This document shows, in pieces, positions 10,210-19,009 of a stretch of DNA of 27,981 nt (positions within the stretch are counted from its first letter, which is position 1; each line of letters starts with the position of its first letter). The notes beneath the pieces were generated by a model, which saw only the letters and a list, made by a program, of their open reading frames with translations, was not told the origin of the DNA and did no database searches. The DNA is from Chara braunii (taxonomy: Eukaryota > Streptophyta > Charophyceae > Charales > Characeae), in NCBI GenBank assembly GCA_003427395.1, contig BFEA01000242.1, forward strand, positions 2,000,250-2,028,230, in the 5' to 3' direction. A program made the position numbers and the translations under genes.

Positions 10210-10215
10210 TTTTTT
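10171..10215 (-). promoter_or_regulatory. candidate -1 ribosomal frameshift signal at gag stop
   Basis: In the gag frame the minus strand reads TCA AAA AAC TAG, so the heptamer A AAA AAC (10215-10209) is in the correct phase for a canonical X XXY YYZ slip and is followed at once by the gag stop. A -1 slip enters CTA GAG CAG, the protease frame. An 8-bp hairpin with arms GGTGGAAG (10195-10188) and CTTCCACC (10178-10171) and a 9-base loop follows after a 13-base spacer, longer than the usual 5-9. The alternative is an accidental loss of one A from a longer A-run in an originally fused gag-pol frame. Confidence 0.5.
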
Positions 10216-11742
10216 GAACTAGAGCTGCCTGTAGACCTGCGAGGCATGTTGGGACAATCCTTTAAGAAGTGATCCCCCTCGCATCTCATGCAGACACCCT
10301 TGTCCTTTCTCTTCCTCCAGACCCCCTCCTGGATCCTGAGTGCATGCCAGGGGAAGGTGGAAGGGTCAAGGGGGTCAGCTAGCCAACGGACGTCTCGTGG
10401 TAATGGTACTCTCTGGGCACCGGGGGAAGAGGCACGTCCCTTTCCTTTCCCCTGTCGACCGGTTGATGCTTTCTGGGCTGGGGCCTTGCCCTTTGTCAGG
10501 CCCATCAAAGCATTAGCCAGGGCAAGAATAATTGAATCTGCAACAGATGATGATGCAGTCCCAGGTGGAGGGCTCCCACCCTGGGATGCTGCGCCACTAT
10601 CTGAACCAGAAGCTGCAGCAGCAAACAGGGCACCCTTCCTCCTCCTTCGCCCTTTGGAGGAGGGTCCCTTCCTTCCTTCAGAAGGTGCTTCCTTGACATG
10701 GAGTTTGGACTGCCAAAGGACCGCCAGTCCTTGTGGCCCTGAGAGAAAAGGGCTGCTCTGCCAAAGGACCGCCAGTCCTTGGCTGCTCTGCCAAAGGACC
10801 GCCAATCCTTGTGGCCCTGAGAGAAAAGAGCAAGCTGGAATTGCTCAGGCGCTGCCCTTAGGAAATGAATGAGCAGATCCTGCTCACTCATCTCCAACCC
10901 AGGAGTCGATGTCAGACTATCAAAGGTGGAATACAGTTTGGATAAGGAGCCATCAAACTTTTTCTGGCCCAAGTGCAGAATTTTGTTTGCTGCCTTCCTG
11001 GGCTGCTCCTTGTCTGGCTGGAGGTAGAGGTGCACCATTTCAGTGCTGATCGCTCCAAGCGAGCAAGGATGGCTGACACCTTCACATCCTCATTACATTT
11101 GAACCCACTCAGGTAGGTTCTCTGTGCAGCAACCCAGTCTGCCACATCCACCTTTGGGTCTTCGCGTGAGAACATGGGTGGCGGTGTCAGCTTAGGCCGC
11201 TGAAATTCAAATGGCGATGAGGGGTGGGAAACTGCTGTTGATGTGGGTGTAGGGGGTGGAGATGCAGGTCTGGAGTGTGGGGGTGATGCAGGTTTTCCTG
11301 GAGAAGGTCCAGGAGAGGGAGGAGCAGGAGGAGTGGTAGGGGTCTGAAGGTGAGTGAAGATCAGATCCAGTTTGGCAGAGATGTCATCCAACTTTTTAGA
11401 AAAAGTTGAGTGACTGCTCTCCAAATTGGTAATTCGGTCATCCCAGTTAGTAAAATAAGAGCGGTTGATATCATCCTGCAGGAGGATGAACTCAACCATG
11501 TCCTTATTATACTGACTGGAACTCCCACTAACCCTAATCTTCTCTACATCTGCACTCAACAACTTCCTCCTGGCCTCTTTCTGGGCCGCCTCCTCTTTCT
11601 TCTTCAACTCAGCCTTTAGAGTCTCAACTGCTTTGGCCTGCAGGCATAGTTTCTCCTCCTGGGCCAGCAGTTCAGCCTCTAAGGGATCTAGCGGAATCTG
11701 AGGCTTGACCACAGAAGTCTCAGCTTTCCCTGCATCAGCCAT
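10206..11742 (-). pseudogene. gag: gag, three frames
   Basis: The start is the ATG at 11742 (MADAGKAE); an upstream in-frame extension uses no ATG. The first part has a Lys/Glu/Ala-rich coiled coil (about residues 20-65) and a Pro/Ser-rich linker, then the capsid-like segment PPMFSREDPKVDVADWVAAQ. A frameshift near 11040 continues as YLQPDKEQPRKAANKIL, and another in the repeat region near 10700-10800 leads to a basic tail with KGRRRRKGALF and a CCHC-type knuckle, CMRCEGDHFLKDC (about 10285-10247). That knuckle is C-X2-C-X3-H-X4-C, one residue shorter than the usual C-X2-C-X4-H-X4-C. Gag packages element RNA into cytoplasmic particles. The frame ends at TAG 10208-10206 directly on the slippery heptamer. 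Confidence 0.88.
10713..10830. repeat. in-frame internal tandem repeat in gag
   Basis: CCAAAGGACCGCCA(G/A)TCCTTG occurs at 10713, 10761 and 10791, with spacings of 48 and 30 bp, both multiples of 3. The flanking TGGCCCTGAGAGAAAAG is present in two of the three copies. In the minus-strand frame it repeats HKDWRSFGRAALFSQG-like residues. The change from the second to the third gag frame lies in or near this array. Confidence 0.9.
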
Positions 11743-14077
11743 TTCCACAATAAAGATAAATAAAACCAATCAACAATCAAAACAGAGCAGGAGGTAACAG
11801 GAATTGAATGTTCTCTGCAGTACTAATTCAGTTGCTGTCACCTGCCTGGAGAGAGAAGGTTGGTTAATCTGAGCAAGTGAGTGCTCAGTCTCAGCAGACC
11901 GCTTGAGGGTCAGGGTCAGTTCAGAGTCCACTCAGGCAAAAACCAATTTCACGATTTTTCCATCCCTGCCCTGACTCCATACTTGCACTCAATAATTGCA
12001 AATCCTGCTTCAATAATTGACAGGATGCAGTCTTGGACTAATTAGTGTTGATTGGAATATAGACAGAATGACTAATTAGGATTAGACAGGCGTCCACTGA
12101 TGACCTAGATGCAGCGATTTACAGAATATCCTATTTTTATACTTACCCTACAGACCTCAACACTGTATGACCCTGTAGGCCATACCCTGGGTATGGTGAA
12201 TTACAGTTTTCACTGTAACTGACTCAAAACATTAAATCTGGATGTGCGATTTCAGACACTGATGGAATACTGAATTGCGATTTACCAGGGACTGACAGAA
12301 CTGAATTATGACGGACATAATCAAAGTTATGATTGACCCTAGTCTAGCCTAGCTTTGGCTATGTCAGCGCAAAATTCAAATTTGCATTATCACTGACAAT
12401 AGACCCCTGAATTCACCAATTCACTGCACAGTGTCAATCGCAATACGGTAAAGCAGTCCCAGATGAAATATGAGCCAGAGGGAAGGTCAAACAGGGTTAG
12501 TAGAAGTCAAAGAAGATAGGTAGGGGAAGTTGGATATGGCTGTCTCACAGTCTGAATGTCGATTTTCAACTGTCACCTGATAGACGGACCAAATTTCGCT
12601 ATTCTAAAAATAGCCCCAGAATCGCCACACAGGATGGAACAAGGAACACACTTACTTCAGGGTCAACTCTGAAGAAGATGCATGAAACCCTGGCTATGGC
12701 TGACTGGTCAACCCCATCTCGCCAGTTTCATCTCCTGACAGTATCCAGTGAAACGGTTTTCACCTTTTAGCAGTAGCAGATGCAGTACCCAGGGTTCGAT
12801 CCCTAGACCTCGCCCTACCCATGTACAGTACTGGTGTAGACCCCGAGAGTTGAACCTGTGACCTGTATATTCGTAGACAGTTGGTAGGTCTGTCATAGGT
12901 CCATAGGTAGCAGGGGTTCGATCTGTAGGTCTATAGAGTAGAAGTCTTAGCGAGTTCCAGAAGTCTAGCTGTAGTCCTTCTAGAAGGTCGGCAAGTGGGC
13001 AAGTGGTCAAGTGGCGAGTCAAGTGGTGGACTAAATTGCAGTGCAATTGCAGTACGACTACGGTAGGTTAGCAGTGAGTCCACAGTCAGTCAGCGGTAAG
13101 GTCCAGTCAGTCCCAGTCCGGTCCAGCAAGTACCACGGGGGACTGTGAGCACCATGGGCCGATGGCAAAGGGCAGACCAACGGGTTTCCGAAGTGTAAAT
13201 CAAGAGGCAGCGCCCAGCCTTTCATTCATTCCTGCGGGAGCCATGCGGAAGCGCTGCCACGGCGACTTGTGTAAGGAGGTCTGCAGTGAGCCCGGGGGAC
13301 GCAGTGGGAGAGAGAGGAGGAGCTTAGTATAGCGATAGGGTAGAGGCAGCCATAGCTGCCATAGCTATAGTTAGTGTGAAGTGTGTGTGTGTGTGTTCGA
13401 GTGTTCAGAGTGACGAGTGTGGGAAATCCAGGGTGATCCGGTGTGTGTGAACAGTGAGTTGTTTGGGCGCTGAGTCGCCATAGCCAGTTGAAAGTAACTC
13501 TTGTCTGGATGCCATATCTCTGAGTTTTGAGTGGGCGCATGTCGCCAGTTTGCTGCGCTACTGTTTACATGCATGAAAAGTGTGAATGAGAACGAGTCTG
13601 GTTGCACCAGTGTTCCCACGCACCAAATTGCACCAAACTTGGTGATCCAGTAGATTACCCTGAGGCGCTTCACCCCCAACTGACGGAATCAAAGAATGAC
13701 GACTCCCAATAACTGATGAAGTCAGTGCAGCGCCACATCGCCCTGTACTGCGCTGCCTGGAAATTGGGGATCCTGACCCAATCCCACAATCGCCACCTCC
13801 TGGGATCACTTCCTTGACAATCGCCAACCTCCAGGTGAATCGCCAGGCTAAAAAAAAATAAAAAAAAAATAAAAAACAATCGCCAACCACTCCTGCACAA
13901 TCCCAGTCAGGAGTGAGTCACTCTCTGCCCAATTCTTCTCGCCACACACTCACAACCACCACCCTTACTGACAACCACCCTGAAGATGATGAATCGCCAT
14001 GAAACTCAAATCCAGTATCTCGCCAGATAGTGATGGATGCTCCAACTCATCAATCGCTCCAGAGCCTGGATCCAATT
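11743..14077 (-). other. long untranslated leader of the LTR element
   Basis: Between the primer binding site and the gag ATG lie about 2.3 kb without a credible coding frame. It contains three T-arm/B-box-like words (12793-12803 plus, 12846-12856 minus, 12915-12925 plus) and a run of A-rich sequence at 13850-13876. The word TCGCCA on the plus strand (TGGCGA in element sense) is strikingly over-represented from about 12620 to 14025. It may hold packaging or promoter signals, or a degraded captured segment. Confidence 0.6.
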
Positions 14078-14102
14078 GCTCTGATACCAACTCTGATACC
14101 AA
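14078..14102 (-). other. primer binding site for initiator tRNA-Met, tandemly doubled
   Basis: The minus strand just inside the 5' LTR reads GT then TTGGTATCAGAG twice in tandem; the plus-strand unit CTCTGATACCAA occupies 14079-14090 and 14091-14102. TGGTATCAGAGC is the classic complement of the 3' end of plant initiator tRNA-Met. The LTR-distal copy (14078-14089) matches 12 bases including the final C; the proximal copy matches 11. Confidence 0.88.
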
Positions 14103-14103
14103 C

Positions 14104-15359
14104 TGTTATGATTCTGGTTGTTCGTTGCTTGAAGGCCAACACTCACTCACATAGACTTCTGGATATGCCCATACATACACAGAAGGAAGGGGAGAGGATA
14201 GGAGTATCACACCGCACAGGGAGAGAGAAACACAGCGGAAGACTTGTCCATGCGATATGACAGGGTACACTGAAAGTGCAATTCACTCCACTCAATCGTC
14301 ACAACCAGTCATAGAGAAAAGCCGAGCAGATCACATCCAGGAAACAATGAAACGATGATAGTCCAAACACAGTATCACACTGTTTATTAAACTCAGAGTC
14401 TCGAATTGTCAGGATAAGTTCAGAACTACAGTGCGCTGCTCAGAAATGAGCCGCGCTTCACTCCCCAACCCTGATTAGCACCCGTAACACCCCCTGAGTC
14501 CCTGAAACATCAAGCGCCACCCAGATACAGCCTCCTGAGGGCAGCGCCACCCTGAAACAGGCCTCTGAGGCCAAGGGCCACTCAGAGGATGGAGAAGAAG
14601 ACCAGCACCACAGTATCTGATGATGACGAAGTGTCGGAAGACTTCCCGGGTGGAAGTCTGCAGCAGCACCACCAAACCCTGACAAGATGACCTCTGAGAA
14701 GAAGAAGCTGCAGCTATGGCTGCAGCGCAAACCCCCTGGGACCCCACTCCGGAGGAGGGTCCAGCAGGGCACCAATCTCTCTCACCTCTAGCAAACCTCG
14801 ATAACCCAGACCTCTGTCAGCCCCTGCGTGCTGGCAGAGTACAGCACAGGTCCCAGCTATGGCCGGCGCTCCGAAGGTCTGGCTATGCCTGTTTCCTTCC
14901 ACGCTGAGCCGTCACCACTTCCGGTTCACGCGTAGTACAGCAGCGATGTACTCGGTACCAACTGGACCGATGTGCCCAGTCTATCTATAGACTCTAACTA
15001 GCCTAGACTCGACCTAGACCGGACTGACTGACCGATCGGTACCATCTCTGTTTCGGCCTCTCGGCCTCTACCGGACCCGGCTATAGGCTATAGGACCGTC
15101 TATTCAGAATAGGCCCATAGGGCCTGTCTGTTCGAGGGGTAGCCCGGGCCTGCTATTCGCAGTTAGGGTAGCTGTAGGGAATCGGGTTAGTACCAGGCTT
15201 GTATTTTCCCGGATTTGCAGATATGTCCCTCACGAATTTCCCTCACAGGTAGGTCTCTCGGTTAGCCGTCAGCCAAACAAAATTGCGAATCTATCCTACC
15301 TATAGTACAGCCTCGATAGAGAGAGGCTACAGGCGACCAGAAAACAGCAAGTCATTGCA
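14104..15359 (-). repeat. 5' LTR
   Basis: It aligns with 5209-6476 from TGTTATGATTCTGG to TCATTGCA. Because the element is on the minus strand this is the upstream, promoter-bearing copy. It lacks the 12-bp insertion seen in the other LTR and differs from it by scattered substitutions. Confidence 0.95.
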
Positions 15360-15363
15360 CGAA
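15360..15363. repeat. target-site duplication CGAA, right
   Basis: It matches 5205-5208. Removing the element and one copy joins ...CATCCGAA to ACTGTCGCC..., so the pre-insertion site lay at the boundary between the degenerate repeat tract and an old integrase fragment. Confidence 0.75.
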
Positions 15364-15374
15364 ACTGTCGCCTA

Positions 15375-15850
15375 TTCCATCAAGCCCAGGAGACTCCTTA
15401 TCTATAGACTTTATGGACACCAAGGTGAAGAGTAGGAGTGGCAAGAGTCAGGTTATGGTCGTGGTGGACAGATTTAGCAAAAAAATTGTTTTTATTCCGC
15501 TGCCGTTGGAGGCAAACACAGGCCTAGTCATTAGGGAGTTCCTCAACCATTGGGTCAAAGACTATGGACACCCCTTAACCATAGTCAGCGATAGAGACAC
15601 TAGGTTCACGGGCGAGCACTGGCAGCAACTGATGAAAGTCTACGGGTCTAGACCGACCATGTCACCAGCCAGACTAATGGACAGATTGAACGGATGAATA
15701 AGTTGTCAAAACAAGTGCTTCGCATGTACATTAGGCCAAACCAGATTGATTGGGATGAGCATCTCCCTAAGGTAGCTAGTGCTAACAACAATTCAGTGCA
15801 CCTACCCACCTCACAAACACTCGTGTTTCATACAGGACCACATGTAGGAC
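15375..15850 (+). pseudogene. integrase core fragment, plus strand
   Basis: The translation includes SIDFMD (first catalytic Asp), VVVDRFSKKIVFIPLP, IVSDRDTRFTGEHWQ (second catalytic Asp), and, after a frameshift near 15680, a region where TDGQTERMN-like sequence is expected and MNKLSKQVLRMY follows, then QIDWDEHLP and a segment ending near TGPH. The expected catalytic Glu sits at the frame break and cannot be confirmed. The fragment begins almost at the right edge of the complete LTR element and ends at a strand-switch junction. Confidence 0.88.
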
Positions 15851-16630
15851 CGTAGGACATTGGCATAAGTACCGTGGCCCTCGCCCAAGATCAGATTGCG
15901 AATCGTCTCGCTATCATCAACGTCAGTTTTCTGAAATAACAGTCCGTCACTCTTTCGGTATTCAGGGACTTCGGGTGGTGCTGTAGCCACCTTCTTTATG
16001 GTGTCACTATAGACCTTATCATCTGCGTATGCATCTCTAATTTGCTGTTGTAGTTGTGAACCTGCATCTAGGTAAGTTACTATTGTGCCGAAGTAATCTG
16101 CCCACCTGTTCAGCGCATCTGCAACGGCGTTGTACTTACCGTTGGCCGGTTTAACTTCAAAGTCAAACTCATCGGTTTTCGTAGCCATTTAGTTAACTTA
16201 GTAGACATCCAGACCTGTGTTTTTAACCAAGGAAGTGTCTCGTGATCCGAGTACACTTTCAGATGTCTGCCTGACAGGTAATGCTCCCAATGTGCTAGTG
16301 CTTCTTTCAATGCGAACAGTTCTCTCTTATAGGTTGAGGCATCAATCTTCTCATAGGGAAACCTTAAGGGGCATGAACTCGACAAGCCTATACCCTTTGC
16401 CATCATTCTGTTGCAGTACAACGCCAATGCCACACGGATTTGCGTTGGTAGTTACGATGAATGGAAGAGATGGATCAACTATCTTTAAGATCGTGTATTC
16501 GATCAAACACTTTGTCAGCTTCTCGAATGCTGAAGTGCAGTCCGTGTCCCAGTTCCAAACTATTTCCTTTTGCAGCAGTCTACACAACACTGCGACTATG
16601 GACATGAAGTTCCTCACAAACTTCTTATAG
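15850..16630 (-). pseudogene. RNase H and connection domain fragments
   Basis: The minus strand gives LRSFLVLTSYYKKFVRNF (RT-RNase H connection, about 16653-16600), PFIVTTNANPCGIGVVLQQ (RNase H; the first catalytic Asp of TTDAS is replaced by Asn), YKRELFALKEALAHWEHYL, KVYSDHETL, and, in another frame, DFEVKPANGKYNAVADALNR. It continues as a spacer to an integrase zinc-site remnant near 15880. At least two frameshifts are present. Confidence 0.85.
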
Positions 16631-17280
16631 TAACTGGTCAGTACTAGGAACGAACGCAGTTTCGTGAGCATATGCGGGTAGGCAAATCTCGAATTGTTGC
16701 TATTTTGGTGTCCTTCGGTCTGATTCCATCACTATTGTGTCCAAGGCATAGAATCTGGCGCTTTGCCCACTCACAATTCCTCGGATCGAGTTTGAACCTA
16801 GCATCACGCAACTTAGTATTAACCGTAGGTGTTCTTGATGCTCTTCTAATCACTTGGTAAGAATTAGAATCTCATTTAAATCAACGACAGCGAATCTGTC
16901 TAACCACTCTCTAAAGAAATTATTCATGCATCTCTGAAATGTGGCAAGGGCATTTGTCAGCCCTAAACGGCATCACCGCAAAGTCATAGTGGCCATATCG
17001 AGTCCTATGGGCCGTCTTGTGCTGGGCAACGGTTTTGTATTCTTGACAGTCACAGCATTCAGAACCCTGTAATCTATGCACATTCTCAGTTTGCCATCCT
17101 TCTTAGGCACGAATAGAACCAGTGCGCTGTATGGCGATGAGCTAGGCTTTATCCTCCCCATTACAAGCAACTTGTCTAGCTGCTTGCACAGTTTATCCAA
17201 TTCCTTGGGAGACATTCAATAAATGGCACCCTTGGGAGTCTTACTACCGAGTTCTATCTTAATCTGGGGCTTAATCTCCG
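16631..17280 (-). pseudogene. reverse transcriptase fragment lacking motif A, mutated active site
   Basis: The entry block [17 protein letters not shown] starts at 17215, preceded in frame by a TGA where Arg is usual. [20 protein letters not shown] follows, then TVKNTKPLP. Here about 50 codons, including RT motif A (the first catalytic Asp), are missing: the next sequence is [13 protein letters not shown] in a shifted frame. The position of the YxDD motif reads VVDLNEIL, so the catalytic box is gone. This copy cannot encode an active enzyme. Confidence 0.88.
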
Positions 17281-17990
17281 TCTCTGCTGCGCCGGAAGGG
17301 GCCTCTCCCACATCAGCAACTCTTTCAACAACTTCTCTACTCGGGGTGGTGTTGTCTCCTCCTCTTTCTTGCCTTCGCTAACCGGCCAAACATAAGCAGC
17401 GAATGCTTGGTCAACTCTATATTCTCTTTGACTGTGTGCTTGGCGAATGCTTGGGCAGTCATAGAGCAAAGGAACAGGTGGGGCTTTACTCCGAACTTGT
17501 GGAACAGCCACATTTTCTTTTTTCCTCCCTTGGGAGTGGGCAGCTTAGCACTCGTGTTCGCGTACTGGGCGTTTCCCCAAACTGTCCCCAAGATCAAGTC
17601 AAACTGTAGGTTATCTACCACTAGAAGGTTCAGGGAGTGCAAAACTTTCTCTATCATCTCTCCTCCCTCCAATTGGAAGTATGCCTTAGTCTCATTTTGT
17701 ATTTGTGTGGCAACTTGCTCACTATCGGCTCACTCAATTTGTGTTATCATGCTGTGATGCAATTTTTTCAGTCCTTTCCTACTAATGTAGCTAGGCGTAG
17801 ATCCGCTGTCAACTAACACACCTACTCTAATCCTACTAATCTCTACATCTCTCAAAATTAGCTTCCTTTTATTTCTTTTCTTCGTTCTGGCCCAGGCCTG
17901 GTGACAATCGACCAGTTCATCACCTACGTTTGTGAGGGATCCACCTAGAGAGACCCTGGTACAAGCAGTCGTGGGCAACCATCTAGGTGG
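17281..17990 (-). pseudogene. aspartic protease region
   Basis: The minus strand has ISRIRVGVLVDSGSTPSYIS (about 17860-17795) with the DSG active site intact, then, after a frame change, a block with LLVVDNLQFDLILG that matches the family IxxYDxILG block. The following spacer reaches the RT entry. Frame changes occur near 17720 and 17330. Confidence 0.82.
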
Positions 17991-18294
17991 GGCCCTACCT
18001 CAGCCTCTGCCATTGCGACCTGTAGACAGGAGGTTTCCAACTTAGCGTGCGCCTCTATCCGACTACCAAAGTCTGGAGTCTCAGTAGGAGGAGCTGCAAC
18101 TTACAACCCATTCCCGTTTCGCAGATTCCTGATTTCAGGACAGAAGGGTGTGGTTAGGGTCCCTTGCATCGGATATCCTCTACATCTTGAGGGCCTTCCA
18201 AGGCTCACCTTCGTCACGCCTTGGGTTCAGTGGGTACCTACACAGACCCCTAGAACCGACATTGCCACTACTGGCAAGGGAAAAACTGCCCCTT

Positions 18295-18419
18295 TCTCCT
18301 CCTTGATAAGAGGGAGAACCATGGCCACCCTTCCTCCTCCTTGGTATGAGGGAGAACCACATTGCCGTTATTGGGGAGGGTAAAATTGCCCTCCTCCTCC
18401 TTGGTAAGAGGGGGAACCA
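18295..18419. repeat. three imperfect copies of a 26-29-bp unit in the gag tail
   Basis: CTCCTCCTTG(G)TA(A/T)GAGGGAGAACCA occurs at about 18296, 18333 and 18392, spaced 37 and 59 bp apart. In the minus-strand frame it encodes the repeated Tyr-Gln-Gly-Gly units. Confidence 0.8.
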
Positions 18420-18904
18420 TAACCCCTACCTCCCGATGGATTGCCTCCATTGCCACCACTCCCATGAGCGGCTGGTCCTCTTACCTCCCCTACCTTGGCC
18501 ACCTCTTCCTCTTTGCCCTCCCCCACAGGCTGCTGCAGCCGCATAGCCACCCGCCTGGGCTACTTGGCTGTCATCTATCTTATCGAACCCATAGTCAGTG
18601 CCTCTGCTCCTCCCTCGAAAGTCGCTAACAAGTTATCCTTCCCTTCAATATTCGCAGAAAGAGTCTGGTTTTCCACCTTTTCCCTTTCTGCAGGTCCTTG
18701 TGGAAATGATAGTTAGCCTCTTGCAGAAAACCGGCCTGCTCTATGACCTCCTCGCTATACTTACCGCAGGTCATGTCCTCCTCTTTAGTTTTGGCATAGA
18801 GTTGGGACTGAAGGGCATCAGACAATTCCATGGCAAAGTGATTTAGAATCTGCTCCGGGGTCAGTCCATGATCTGAGCACTGGACCAGTTCATCCATTCA
18901 GGGC

Positions 18905-19009
18905 GGAAACGCTCTTCCCACGTCTATTATCGATATTTAGGATGATGTCTGTCTACCTGGCCTGGTGGAAACGCTCTTCCCACGTCTATTATCGATATTT
19001 AGGATGATG
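18905..19009. repeat. 43-bp exact direct repeat, 62-bp period
   Basis: Copies at 18905-18947 and 18967-19009 are identical over 43 bases, beginning GGAAACGCTCTTCCC and ending TAGGATGATG. The duplication lies inside the decayed gag region; exact identity means it is younger than most of the decay, or is an assembly duplication. Confidence 0.93.

Larger units (their letters stand above)
5209..15359 (-). mobile_element. near-complete Ty3/Gypsy chromovirus LTR retrotransposon
   Basis: Seen: long direct repeats at both ends with TG...CA termini, a CGAA target duplication, an initiator-tRNA-Met primer binding site inside the right LTR, a polypurine tract inside the left LTR, and minus-strand gag, protease, RT, RNase H, integrase and chromodomain in Ty3/Gypsy order. 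Total length is 10,151 bp. The C-terminal chromodomain-like segment places it with chromoviruses. About 13 substitutions in the first 365 aligned LTR bases, plus a 12-bp indel, show the insertion is not recent. gag has at least two frameshifts, the pol region a TGA, a duplication-induced frameshift and a TAG, so it is not autonomous now. The leader between the 5' LTR and gag is unusually long, about 2.3 kb. Confidence 0.96.
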
